From assembly GCA_016887485.1 (NCBI GenBank), contig CP069394.1, positions 1,116,001 through 1,180,000 of the forward strand: 64,000 bases of DNA, given 5' to 3'. Shown here in pieces: positions 24,562 to 33,350 of this stretch. A program made the position numbers and the translations under genes. The number at the start of each line of letters is the position of its first letter. Within the stretch, counting starts at the first letter, position 1. The stretch is from Chloroflexota bacterium (GTDB lineage: Bacteria; Chloroflexota; Anaerolineae; Anaerolineales; Anaerolineaceae). The notes beneath the pieces are model-generated. The model ran no database searches. It was given only the letters and a program-made list of their open reading frames with translations, and was not told the DNA's origin.

Positions 24562-27357
24562 TTAGTCTTTGGAGTGCTTCAAGAATTCTTGCACCGTCTC
24601 GGCCTTAATCGGCAAACTGTGCACCCGCAAGCCAATCGCGTTATAAAGCGCATTGGCAATGGCCGGCGGCGTGGGGATGCTGACGATCTCGCCAATCCCC
24701 TTGGCGCCATACGGTCCGTCATTGGTCGGAACTTCCACAGGGAAGGTATCAATTTTTGGTGTATCCATGATCCCGGGGATGTGATATTGCCTGAAACCCT
24801 CCGAGAGGTTATGGCCCTCTTCGAGCAGGACCTCCTCCATCAGCGCATGTCCCACTCCCATCACCGTGCCGCCTTCGATCTGTGCGTTGAAGCCGAGGGG
24901 ATTGATCACTTCCCCGGCATCATTGGCCGTGATGACATGCAGCACCTTGATTTCTCCTGTGCCCAGATTGATCTCAATCTGGACCGCCTGGACAGCAAAG
25001 GAAAATGCAAAATGGATATCGCCATCCGTTCCCAGCGGTTCGGTTGCCGGGGCGGAGTAGCGATAGGTTTCTTCGGGCGTCACCCCTTCGCTAACCAACA
25101 ATTGATAAAGAGCCTGCAGGTCCAATGATTTCTCGCCAACGGTCACCCGGCTGTCTATAAAGCTGATATCCGCTTCATCCACCTCATAATGGTCAGCGAG
25201 GAACTGCGCGACTTTCCGGCGAAAAGCTCGAGCCGCAAATTTTGAGGCATTCCCGGTGACATAGGTCTGCCGGGAGGCTGTGGTCGGGCCGCCATCCGGT
25301 GCATTATCGGTATCCATGACATGCACCTGCACATCTGCGGGATCAGCATCCAGTTCCTCAGCCACGATCATCCGCAGTACGGTGACCAACCCCTGGCCTA
25401 ACTCTGCGGCCGAAGAGCGTACATCATACTGGCCGTTTGGCAGCAATTCCACAACCGCGCCGGAACTGTCATCCGCTCCGCTGCCCAGGCCGGTATTTTT
25501 GAAAGCCGCTGCCACGCCCCAGGTGCGCACAAATTCATCACCATCACGGGTGATCCGCTCTGGCTCGAAGGGCAATTCGCCAGCGACCTCATGCAGTTTC
25601 GCTTCAACTTTATCGATACATTCCACCAGGCCAACGCTATCGACCAGCAGCTGGTTGGTGTTGGTCCGAGTGCCTGTTCGCAGGGCATTCATCCGGCGGA
25701 ATTCAAAGGGATCCAGGCCTAACTCCCGGGCCAGCATATCCATCATGCTTTCAATAGCAAAGGTCGCCTGAATCACACCAAACCCGCGGAAAGCTCCCGA
25801 AGGTGGGTTATTGGTAAACATGGCGTAGCAATCCGCCTTGGTATGCGGAATGACATAACAGCCCGCGGAATGGGTTGTGGCGCGGGTCATCACCTTATCC
25901 CCCAGCGAGGCGTAAGCACCCGTATCGCCATAGAGCAAAGTCTTGGCTGCCGTCAGATGCCCATCCTGCTCCACGCCCAATTTCACCGTGATCTGCGTGG
26001 CATGCCGTTTAGGATGCACCAGCAGAGATTCACGCCGGTCAAAGAGCAGCTTCACAGGTCTTCCGGTGGCATTCGCCAGTAATGCAGCATGGATCTGGCC
26101 GGCGATATCCTCCTTGCCGCCAAAACCGCCGCCCATCGTCTGACCGGCAATGTGAACTTGTTCCAAAGGCCAATTCAAGACCTCCGCCACCTGCCGCCGA
26201 TCCTCATATGGGATCTGCGACGCAACGTAAACCGTCATCCGGCCATCCTCAGTGGGCACAGCCACACTGCATTCCGGCTCCATAAAGGCATGGTCCATCG
26301 TGGGTGTGGTAAAGGTCTCTTCAATCACCAAATCCGCGTCAGCAAAGCCCTGGGCCAGATCGCCTTTGCGGACCTTGATATGTTCCATCAGGTTACCAGT
26401 TTCACGCACCTTGGGCGCGTCATCCTCACAAGCCTGCACCGGGGATGAAACCACCGGCAAGGGGTCTATCTCTACCTCGATTAATTCAATCGCCTGATCC
26501 ACGATCGCCTGGGTCTCAGCTGCGAGGATGGCAATAGCGTCTCCTTCATAGCTGACCTGTTCCCCCACCCCAACCATCACCGGCCAATCCGGGAAGACCA
26601 GACCATGGACATGCGATCCAGGAATTTCCTCCGCTGTCAGAACTGCAACCACACCAGGAAACGCGCGTGCTCGGGTCACATCCAGCTTGGTCAGAATACC
26701 GTGCGGCACCAATGCCCTTTTCACCCTGGCGAAGAGCATCCCATCAAAAACGAGGTCATCGGTAAACACAGCTTCCCCGGTCACTTTGTCAACTGCATCC
26801 GGGCGCACTTCCATTCGACCCACAACTTTACCGGGGCGGACGGAATTTGTCACTTCTGGGGGCTTCACCGCCTCACCGGTCCGCAGCGATTCAGCCGCAG
26901 CGAGGATGGCCTTCTCAATGGATGGATAACTGCCGCAGCGGCAAAGATTACGTTTCAGAGCTTTATGAATGTCTTCTGATGATGGATTTTGATTGTTCTC
27001 CAGCAAGGCAAAGGAAGCCATAATCTGGCCTGGTGTACAGAAGCCGCATTGCACCGCACCATAATCAACAAAGGCTCTTTGCAAGGGGTGCAGACGTCGG
27101 ACGCCATTCACCACCTCGGCCAGCCCCTCAATGGTCAGAATCGCTTTGCCATCCGCCCGTTCAGCCGGGAACAAACAGGACTTGACCGGCCGCCCATCCA
27201 GGAGGACCGTACACGTACCGCATTGCCCCTCTCCGCACCCGACCTTGGTACCGGTCAGGTGCAGTCGATTGCGTAAGATATCAACAAGTTTTTCGCCAGG
27301 TTCAATGGATATAGAATACGCCTGTCCATTGACAGTGATGTGGATGATTTGGTTCAT
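24562..27357 (-). CDS. Xanthine dehydrogenase family hydroxylase: 2Fe-2S and molybdopterin subunits fused
   Basis: 931 residues. Residues 1-80 are a plant-type ferredoxin domain (CGEGQCGTC), 85-165 the second 2Fe-2S domain (QCGFCTPG, CRCGSYPSI), and 190-925 the molybdenum cofactor domains (QTMGGGFGGKED, GAFRGFGVIQATF, AKGIGE with the catalytic Glu). There is no FAD domain, so electrons must leave through another partner, as in Desulfovibrio aldehyde oxidoreductase. Encoded last in the nucleoside ABC operon, so a purine (hypoxanthine/xanthine) is the likely substrate; an aldehyde is the alternative. There is no ribosome site, but TATACT ends 8 nt before the ATG, so an internal leaderless transcript is possible. 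Confidence 0.85.
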   Translation of the reverse strand: MNQIIHITVNGQAYSISIEPGEKLVDILRNRLHLTGTKVGCGEGQCGTCTVLLDGRPVKSCLFPAERADGKAILTIEGLAEVVNGVRRLHPLQRAFVDYGAVQCGFCTPGQIMASFALLENNQNPSSEDIHKALKRNLCRCGSYPSIEKAILAAAESLRTGEAVKPPEVTNSVRPGKVVGRMEVRPDAVDKVTGEAVFTDDLVFDGMLFARVKRALVPHGILTKLDVTRARAFPGVVAVLTAEEIPGSHVHGLVFPDWPVMVGVGEQVSYEGDAIAILAAETQAIVDQAIELIEVEIDPLPVVSSPVQACEDDAPKVRETGNLMEHIKVRKGDLAQGFADADLVIEETFTTPTMDHAFMEPECSVAVPTEDGRMTVYVASQIPYEDRRQVAEVLNWPLEQVHIAGQTMGGGFGGKEDIAGQIHAALLANATGRPVKLLFDRRESLLVHPKRHATQITVKLGVEQDGHLTAAKTLLYGDTGAYASLGDKVMTRATTHSAGCYVIPHTKADCYAMFTNNPPSGAFRGFGVIQATFAIESMMDMLARELGLDPFEFRRMNALRTGTRTNTNQLLVDSVGLVECIDKVEAKLHEVAGELPFEPERITRDGDEFVRTWGVAAAFKNTGLGSGADDSSGAVVELLPNGQYDVRSSAAELGQGLVTVLRMIVAEELDADPADVQVHVMDTDNAPDGGPTTASRQTYVTGNASKFAARAFRRKVAQFLADHYEVDEADISFIDSRVTVGEKSLDLQALYQLLVSEGVTPEETYRYSAPATEPLGTDGDIHFAFSFAVQAVQIEINLGTGEIKVLHVITANDAGEVINPLGFNAQIEGGTVMGVGHALMEEVLLEEGHNLSEGFRQYHIPGIMDTPKIDTFPVEVPTNDGPYGAKGIGEIVSIPTPPAIANALYNAIGLRVHSLPIKAETVQEFLKHSKD

Positions 27358-27375
27358 ATGAATTTAGTATAACCG

Positions 27376-28341
27376 CTAGAGGCCGCGCTCACCTCGGATA
27401 TAGGGAATGCCTAAGGCTGCTGGAGTACCCTTCCGTTTCCTTCTGGCCGCGCCGGAACCCCAAACCAACGCCACAATCGTCAAAAGGAAGGGCACCATTT
27501 GAAGGAAGAAAACCAGGTTGTGGTTATAGAAGAAGGGATTGCGGAAACCAAGCAGCATCGCCGGTCCCTGCAGGTCCAGAGTGAACCTTCGGAGCATACC
27601 GAAGAAATAACCACCCAGGGCAGCCGTAATCGGATTCCAACGGGCAAAGATCACCAGAGCAATCGCAATCCAGCCTTGCCCGGAAGTCGTCAGGCTGCTA
27701 TACCAACCGGGAGAGATCGCAATGCTGATGGTTGCTCCAGCCAAACCAGCCAGACAACCGCCAACGAAAGTGTAGAGATAACGCGTGCCATACACACTGA
27801 TCCCCAGGCTATCCGCTGCCGAGGGTTTCTCACCCACAGCCCGCATATGCATCCCTGGCCGGGTTTTATAAATGAAGTACCAGGCAATCGGGATCAGCAG
27901 ATAACCCACATAGACCAGCAAGTTGAAATCAGTAAAGATAATCGGGCCGATATAGGGAATTTTTGAAAGCAAAGGAATTGAGAAGCTAGGAATCGTGGGG
28001 GTGTTCAGTCCGGTCAGTCCCTCACCCAATACCAGGGCCAACCCTGTGCCTAAAAAGGTCAGCGACAAGCCGCTAACCGTCTGATCAGCTTGTAATGAAA
28101 TCACCACCAGCCCGTGCATCAGGCTCAAGATGCCGCCAGCCAGGATCCCCGCCATCAACCCTAACCAGGCGTTTTGAGTGACATGCGCAACTTTGAATGC
28201 CGCCATAGCGCCAATCAGCATCATCCCTTCCACACCAAGGTTCATCACACCGGAACGCTCCGCCAGAATTTCGCCGATAGCTGCAATCAGCAGGATTGTT
28301 CCGGTGGAAAGCCCTGCCCGAAATATGACCAATAAGTTCAT
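27376..28341 (-). CDS. BMP-type nucleoside ABC transporter permease (second)
   Basis: 321 residues with eight or more membrane helices; the GVMNLGVEGMMLIGAM segment at about 32-47 is the signature of the RbsC-like permeases of nucleoside (BmpA/NupQ, YufQ-type) importers. The start overlaps the stop of the upstream permease by 4 nt (ATGA), giving tight coupling. Works as a heterodimer with that permease in the cytoplasmic membrane. Confidence 0.9.
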   Translation of the reverse strand: MNLLVIFRAGLSTGTILLIAAIGEILAERSGVMNLGVEGMMLIGAMAAFKVAHVTQNAWLGLMAGILAGGILSLMHGLVVISLQADQTVSGLSLTFLGTGLALVLGEGLTGLNTPTIPSFSIPLLSKIPYIGPIIFTDFNLLVYVGYLLIPIAWYFIYKTRPGMHMRAVGEKPSAADSLGISVYGTRYLYTFVGGCLAGLAGATISIAISPGWYSSLTTSGQGWIAIALVIFARWNPITAALGGYFFGMLRRFTLDLQGPAMLLGFRNPFFYNHNLVFFLQMVPFLLTIVALVWGSGAARRKRKGTPAALGIPYIRGERGL

Positions 28342-29444
28342 GCTGCCTCCTCCTGATGCCTGCGAACGATGCTGACTTTATAGCGCAGGAAGACATCACT
28401 GCTGATGACCAGGAAAAGAATGGTTCCCTGGATCATAAATGAAAGGCCTGAGGGTTGAATTTCACGTCCGGCCACAATCAGTGCCCCAAAGAGGATCGCC
28501 ACCGGAATGACCGCAAAGGGGTTCAATTTTGCCAGCCAGGCCACGATCACACCGGAAAAGCCATAATTGGTCGAGATCCGTTCCTGCAGGCGGTGAACCA
28601 CACCGGTCACTTCAGACATCCCTGCCAACCCGGCCAAAGCGCCGGAGAGCATCATCACCAGGATGATGTTCTTCTTGATGTTGATCCCGGCATAATTCGC
28701 GGCTTTGGGGTTATCACCGATCAAAGTGATTTCATAGCCCCAGCGGCTGTGCTTCAAGATGACCCAGATCAGAACAGCCGCTACCAGCCCAAACACCACC
28801 CCAAGGTGGAGGGTGATCCCCGAGAAGAAGGGGTGCTCCCGGGCCAGATCTGCTAAACGAGGCAGCCAGGCGACCTTGTCGAAGGTCGGTGTCATCTGAA
28901 AGCCTGCGTCACTGTATTTACCAAAGATCCAGTAGTTATTCCAATAGACAGCCACATAGTTCAACATCAAGGTCGTAATGATCTCATTGACATTGAACAT
29001 GGCTTTCAAAAAGCCGGGGATAAACCCATAAAGTGCGCCGCCCAGGATACCCATCACCGCCATCAAAGTCAGCACCATCCATTTGGGGCTATCCAGAGGG
29101 ATGATCGGCACCAGCACAACCATGCTGGCAAAGAAAGCGCCCATATAAAATTGGCCTTCAGCGCCAATGTTGAGGATGTTCATCTTAAAGGCAACAGCAC
29201 ACCCAAGACCGATCATAATCAGGGGGGTGGCCTTCACTAAAATATCAGAAAACGCTCCCCAGCTGCCAAAAGCGGCACTGAAGAAATATCTGTAAACTCG
29301 GAAGGGATTCCCGCCAATAGCCCATAAAACAATCCCGCTGATGATGAATGCCACGATGATCGCACCCATCGAGGTTGCAAAGGGCAGCCACTTCGGGACA
29401 TCTTTTGTTCGAGGTTCAAATTTGATTCTATATGGCAGTCTCAT
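28338..29444 (-). CDS. BMP-type nucleoside ABC transporter permease (first)
   Basis: 368 residues, about ten hydrophobic segments, with MNILNIGAEGQFYMGAF at about 88-105, the counterpart of the RbsC-like signature in the partner permease, and LIGDNPKAANYAGI in the cytoplasmic loop. YufP/NupP-type. The ATG overlaps the stop of the ATPase gene by 4 nt. Confidence 0.9.
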   Translation of the reverse strand: MRLPYRIKFEPRTKDVPKWLPFATSMGAIIVAFIISGIVLWAIGGNPFRVYRYFFSAAFGSWGAFSDILVKATPLIMIGLGCAVAFKMNILNIGAEGQFYMGAFFASMVVLVPIIPLDSPKWMVLTLMAVMGILGGALYGFIPGFLKAMFNVNEIITTLMLNYVAVYWNNYWIFGKYSDAGFQMTPTFDKVAWLPRLADLAREHPFFSGITLHLGVVFGLVAAVLIWVILKHSRWGYEITLIGDNPKAANYAGINIKKNIILVMMLSGALAGLAGMSEVTGVVHRLQERISTNYGFSGVIVAWLAKLNPFAVIPVAILFGALIVAGREIQPSGLSFMIQGTILFLVISSDVFLRYKVSIVRRHQEEAA

Positions 29445-30976
29445 TCATCTCTCCTCAGTGTCCCGGTCATCATCATACCAATCTGATTGAGATCCGCATC
29501 TTTGGCGTCCATCTGCCCCACCAGCTCACCATCAAAAATGACGGTAATCCGGTCGCTCAGCATCAGCAGCTCATCCAGCTCTTCTGAAATGAGCATGATC
29601 GCGGCGCCTTTCTGGCGCTGCTCCAGCAATAACTTCTGGATGCCCTCAATCGCGCCCACATCAAGGCCGCGCGTTGGTTGCATGGCAACGATCAATTGCG
29701 GTGCGCCGGAAATCTCACGGGCCAGGATCAGCTTTTGCAGGTTCCCACCTGAGAGCTTGCGCGCCATCGTATCCACGGTTGGCGCTTGAATATCATAATT
29801 CTCTTTCAAACCACTTGCATGATCATGAGCAGCGACATAGTTGATCCGCCAGCCATTGCTGATCGGATCCTGAATGTAACTCTTCATGATGGCGTTTTTG
29901 GTGATGGATAGATTAGGCGCTGTGCCAACCCCGGTACGATCTTCGGGGATATGCGCCAATCCACAGCGAATGGATTTCCGTGGGGAACAATTGCCCACTT
30001 CCGTGCCATTGATCCTGATCGAACCCTCGCTCGAACGCAATCCGGTTAAGGCTTCCACCAATTCACTCTGGCCATTGCCGGCAATCCCGGCAACCCCAAA
30101 GATCTCACCTTCCCGAATCTGGAAGGACACGCCTCTCACAGCCGGCAATCCCCGGTTGTTATCGGCGGAAAGGTCTTCCACTTCCAACACAACCTTTCCC
30201 GGCTCTCTTTCCTGTTTATCCACCTGGAAGATGACCTTGCGCCCAACCATCAACTCTGCCAGCTGCGTTCGGGTCAGCCCTTGCGGGTCAATCCCTTCTG
30301 CTGTGGCCTTGCCTTTACGGAGGACTGTCAACCGGTCGGCCACTGCCTGGACTTCGTTCAATTTATGGCTGATAAAGATGATGGACTTCCCCTGATCGAC
30401 CAGGGTCCGCATAGTCTCCATTAATTCGTCAATCTCCTGGGGAGCCAAAACAGCGGTGGGCTCATCGAGGATCAGGATATCCGCTCCTCGATAGAGCGTC
30501 TTTAGAATTTCCACCCTTTGCTGCTCTCCCACGGAGAGCTGCCAGATCTTGGCAGTAGGTTCTACCTTCAAACCAAAAGTCGCCTGTAATTTCTCAATCT
30601 TCTTATCATAGGTTGATAGATTCATGAAGAATTTTGGTTCGTTGAGACCCAACAGGATATTTTCCGTCACTGTCAGGGTAGGTACAAGCATGAAGTGCTG
30701 ATGCACCATCCCAATCCCAGCCGCGATGGCATCTTTTGGTGAACGGAAGGAGACTGGTTTTCCTTTAACCTTGATGACACCCGATTCGGGTCGATACATC
30801 CCCGAAAGGACATTCATCAAAGTGCTCTTACCAGCGCCATTTTCACCTAAAAGCGCATGAATTTCGCCCTTCTTCAAGGTGAAATTCACATGATCATTTG
30901 CTAAAACGCCTGGGAAACGGATGACAATATCCCGCATATCAACTGCGTATTCATTATCATCAGGTATATGTGTCAT
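29441..30976 (-). CDS. Nucleoside ABC transporter ATP-binding protein, tandem ATPase domains
   Basis: 511 residues with two ATPase halves, the rule for the sugar/nucleoside CUT2-BMP class. Half 1: Walker A GENGAGKST (about 44-52), signature LSVGEQQRVEILK, Walker B ILILDEPTAVL. Half 2 starts near 265 with a degenerate Walker A (GIAGNGQSE) and signature LSGGNLQKLILARE. The asymmetric second site is normal for the family. Powers uptake through the two permeases encoded downstream. Confidence 0.93.
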   Translation of the reverse strand: MTHIPDDNEYAVDMRDIVIRFPGVLANDHVNFTLKKGEIHALLGENGAGKSTLMNVLSGMYRPESGVIKVKGKPVSFRSPKDAIAAGIGMVHQHFMLVPTLTVTENILLGLNEPKFFMNLSTYDKKIEKLQATFGLKVEPTAKIWQLSVGEQQRVEILKTLYRGADILILDEPTAVLAPQEIDELMETMRTLVDQGKSIIFISHKLNEVQAVADRLTVLRKGKATAEGIDPQGLTRTQLAELMVGRKVIFQVDKQEREPGKVVLEVEDLSADNNRGLPAVRGVSFQIREGEIFGVAGIAGNGQSELVEALTGLRSSEGSIRINGTEVGNCSPRKSIRCGLAHIPEDRTGVGTAPNLSITKNAIMKSYIQDPISNGWRINYVAAHDHASGLKENYDIQAPTVDTMARKLSGGNLQKLILAREISGAPQLIVAMQPTRGLDVGAIEGIQKLLLEQRQKGAAIMLISEELDELLMLSDRITVIFDGELVGQMDAKDADLNQIGMMMTGTLRRDE

Positions 30977-31033
30977 AGATCCAACTTAATCGATAAATGC
31001 ACCAAAAATGATGCGTGATGAGGGCCATATGAC

Positions 31034-31070
31034 ACAACCAGGAAACTGCCGAAGCAAGTTTCCTGGTTGT
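31034..31070 (-). other. Intercistronic stem-loop after the BMP lipoprotein gene
   Basis: A perfect 14-bp stem (ACAACCAGGAAACT / AGTTTCCTGGTTGT) with a 9-nt loop lies in the 109-nt gap between the binding-protein stop and the ATPase start. No U-run follows on the minus strand, so partial termination or mRNA protection is more likely than full termination. Confidence 0.8.
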
Positions 31071-31085
31071 GGTTATTTAGTTCAA

Positions 31086-32291
31086 TTAATCAAGTGAGGG
31101 TAATTCTGCAGTGATGTTCTCATTCCACCAGTACATACAGGTGGTGCAGTCACTGCCGAATTGAGCGAAACCGTCCAGGTCGAGCTGTTCGAGGCTCACA
31201 CCATCAGCCAGAATTTCATTACCCTGGTTGTCGGTGATGGGGCCTTTGAAAACATCGAAACGAGTGAATTCGCCAGCCAGCATCTGGGCAAGGATCTCGC
31301 GAACCATCGCCAAATCCTCTGCGGGGAGGTCAGCCAAACCGGGCTGTAATTCCTCACCCTCCATGAAGCCGTACAAGCCTAAGCCGCCGGAATCAGCATC
31401 GAAGTATTCCCAGCCACCCTTCCAGGTGCCTTCGCGAGAAGCTTCAACGATTCGAGCGTATTCCACACCCCAGTTCCAGTACATGGAGGTGAGGCAGGCA
31501 TCGACTGTGCAGTTTCCATAATAGTCATAGGTGATGCCCCATTTTCCTTCAGGAGCAGCAATGGCGGGAGCAGGTGTGTCCGCACCGGTCATAACGACCT
31601 GAGCGCCAGCCGAGAACAGGGATTCAGCGCCCTCCTGTTCGAGGATGGGATCGTGCCAGGTGTTGATGAAACGGACATCAATGGTGCAATCAGGGCAGGT
31701 CTTTTGAGCACCGAGGGCAAAAGCGTTACCCAGGCGGAGTTCTTCCGGGATCGGGAAGGTGGCCATATAACCAAGTTTCGGATTACCATCCATCTTTGCC
31801 CGGGAACCGGCCAGCATACCAGCCAAGTATTTTATATCTTCCATGGCACCCATCAGGTTGCCAAAGTTTTCGCCATTGGCTTTGTAACCGCTGACATGGA
31901 TGATATCCACATCCGGGAATTCATCTGCAACAATTTCAGATGCATCCATAAAACCAAAGGAAGTTGTGAAGATTACATCAAAACCTTTGCGAGCCAGTGA
32001 GCGGATCACCTGTTCGGCATCTGCACCCTCCGGCACGTTTTCAATGTAAGCGGTGTGAACATCAGCGACATTCTCTTCTACATACATCCGGCCGACATCA
32101 TGCGATTGTGACCAACCGCCGTCGTCGTGTGGGCCAACATAGACAAAAGCAACGTTATATTTACCTTCTTCAGGGGCAGGGATTTGGAAGCCTGCAACGG
32201 TTTCTTCGGTTGCTTCGGTTTGACCACAAGCTGAAAGGGCAAACACTGCAACAACTAAGATCGTGAAAAGCCAAAAAATGTGTTTTCTCAT
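31086..32291 (-). CDS. BMP-family nucleoside-binding lipoprotein
   Basis: 401 residues with a lipoprotein signal (LSACGQ; Cys about 22) and an AAGGATGAG ribosome site. The body is the PnrA/BmpA fold: NVAFVYVGPHDDGGWSQSHD near the start, DVIFTTSFGFMD, a nucleoside-binding D in VVMTGADTPAP, and VEYARIVEASREGTWKGG near the end. First gene of the five-gene operon; it captures purine nucleosides (or bases) outside the membrane for the ATPase and the two permeases. Confidence 0.9.
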   Translation of the reverse strand: MRKHIFWLFTILVVAVFALSACGQTEATEETVAGFQIPAPEEGKYNVAFVYVGPHDDGGWSQSHDVGRMYVEENVADVHTAYIENVPEGADAEQVIRSLARKGFDVIFTTSFGFMDASEIVADEFPDVDIIHVSGYKANGENFGNLMGAMEDIKYLAGMLAGSRAKMDGNPKLGYMATFPIPEELRLGNAFALGAQKTCPDCTIDVRFINTWHDPILEQEGAESLFSAGAQVVMTGADTPAPAIAAPEGKWGITYDYYGNCTVDACLTSMYWNWGVEYARIVEASREGTWKGGWEYFDADSGGLGLYGFMEGEELQPGLADLPAEDLAMVREILAQMLAGEFTRFDVFKGPITDNQGNEILADGVSLEQLDLDGFAQFGSDCTTCMYWWNENITAELPSLD

Positions 32292-33090
32292 CTCTCATCC
32301 TTCATTGTCTAAATTCTTGGTTGGATAGAATTGACAGAATTGCCTAGTTCTTCGCCATTTTCTCCTTTCCTAATAACCATATAGACCAAGAGATGAAAAC
32401 ATTTCATGTCCATCATTCGATCACATGGTAGTGAAATAATAAATACAGCAATTGATCCTTCGCCAGAAAAGATAAATCCGGAATGGATTTTTGGATTGCA
32501 CACATCCCCCAAGAAACGACCTGTGTTGTCTTGATAATTTGGTGGTTCCTAACGCAAGAAGTTTTCCTTGCAAACATAACCTCAACCCATTCGGTAATGG
32601 TCAGTCAATAGACAGATTTTATCATTAATTATCGTGAGAATTGGTTGTCTATACATCTTAACTAATCGTTTACATTCAAATAGCCAGATAGTCCATCCCT
32701 CCTTCAATTGTCAGACTTATACCCTATATTTTATACGAAAATGGAGAATTTCATAGGTTAAAGGATACCATTTTTATGAAATTCATCGTCTGAGAATTTT
32801 TCTTAAATGTTTTGATTGTTTTATGGTGTACATGATATGCGCTTTATTCGGTGAAACTACACAATCTGATATTCTATTACACTCTGAAGAAGCCCATCCT
32901 TGCCTTTTTTCCAGGGAATTATTGCATAAAGCAATTCCCCTCAACTAATCTCTCCAAGGGTTCCCATGCGGATCATCCAATATATCCATTTGAATATTCT
33001 CCATCTTTTTGGTCTTCTGACTTAAATACCAGCTCAGATAAACATAACTTAACGGCTCGTTAACAACCTGATGAAGTAAAATCGTGGATA
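32292..33090. other. 800-bp AT-rich intergenic region between divergent ABC operons
   Basis: It separates the BMP operon (minus) from the amino-acid operon (plus). Short open frames (such as 32309-32512 and 32851-33063) lack ribosome sites and family character. No purine riboswitch core could be recognised on the minus strand. Promoters for the BMP operon must lie here but none stands out. Confidence 0.5.
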
Positions 33091-33092
33091 TT

Positions 33093-33101
33093 TGCTAAAA
33101 T
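33093..33101 (+). promoter_or_regulatory. Extended -10 promoter of the His leader peptide
   Basis: TGCTAAAAT is a TGn extension joined to a five-of-six -10 box (33096-33101). The -35 position is poor, as tolerated with an extended -10. Transcription should begin near 33108, only about four bases before the leader-peptide ATG. Confidence 0.5.
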
Positions 33102-33111
33102 CGAACCAATT

Positions 33112-33195
33112 ATGATAAAGACATACGTTCAAGAACTCAAGCGAAATCACCATCATAACCGACCTTCAACCGGAGGAGCGGCGCTTGGCGCTTAA
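33112..33195 (+). CDS. Leaderless His-rich leader peptide of a candidate attenuator
   Basis: 27 codons starting MIKTYVQELK, with R-N-H-H-H-N-R at residues 11-17 (His codons CAC CAT CAT at 33148-33156), and a TAA at 33193. There is no Shine-Dalgarno; the predicted transcription start is a few bases before the ATG, so it would be a leaderless mRNA. The terminator at 33223 follows the stop by 27 nt, and an amino-acid ABC operon comes next. GGAGGA in codons 21-22 (33172-33177) can pair with UCCUCC (33230-33235) in the terminator's 5' side, so a ribosome stalled at His would favour read-through. CGTTCAA near the peptide start can also pair with TTGAACG after its stop. Confidence 0.55.
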   Translation: MIKTYVQELKRNHHHNRPSTGGAALGA

Positions 33196-33222
33196 TTGAA
33201 CGCAGTCTACTAGCGTACACCG

Positions 33223-33252
33223 AAGACCTTCCTCCAATGGAAGGTCTTTTTT
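33223..33252 (+). terminator. Attenuator terminator upstream of the amino-acid ABC operon
   Basis: A perfect 10-bp stem (AAGACCTTCC / GGAAGGTCTT) with a 6-nt loop and six U. Nothing but the 27-codon peptide precedes it, so its natural role is to stop transcription before the ABC operon. Just beyond it a strong GAGGAG site precedes a five-codon mini-ORF (MMRPF, 33269-33286). Confidence 0.8.
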
Positions 33253-33350
33253 GTTACTTGAGGAGAAGATGATGCGACCTTTTTGATACTAGAAACCGTT
33301 CAACCTAACCTATTGAATTTCAAAGTAAAAACTATTTTTGAGGAGAAAAA

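Noticed and set aside
32309-32512. 67-codon minus-strand frame in the intergenic region
   Set aside because: No ribosome site, odd composition and no family resemblance.
32292-32900. Possible purine riboswitch upstream of the BMP operon
   Set aside because: The conserved junction sequences (such as TTTCTACC and its partners) were not found on the minus strand, and no leader terminator is visible.
32851-33063. 70-codon plus-strand frame
   Set aside because: No ribosome site and it ends where the leader-peptide promoter begins; sequence looks like AT-rich noise.
33060-33260. T-box, glycine or lysine riboswitch before the amino-acid operon
   Set aside because: No T-box core or riboswitch junction motifs are present; the leader peptide with His codons explains the terminator better.
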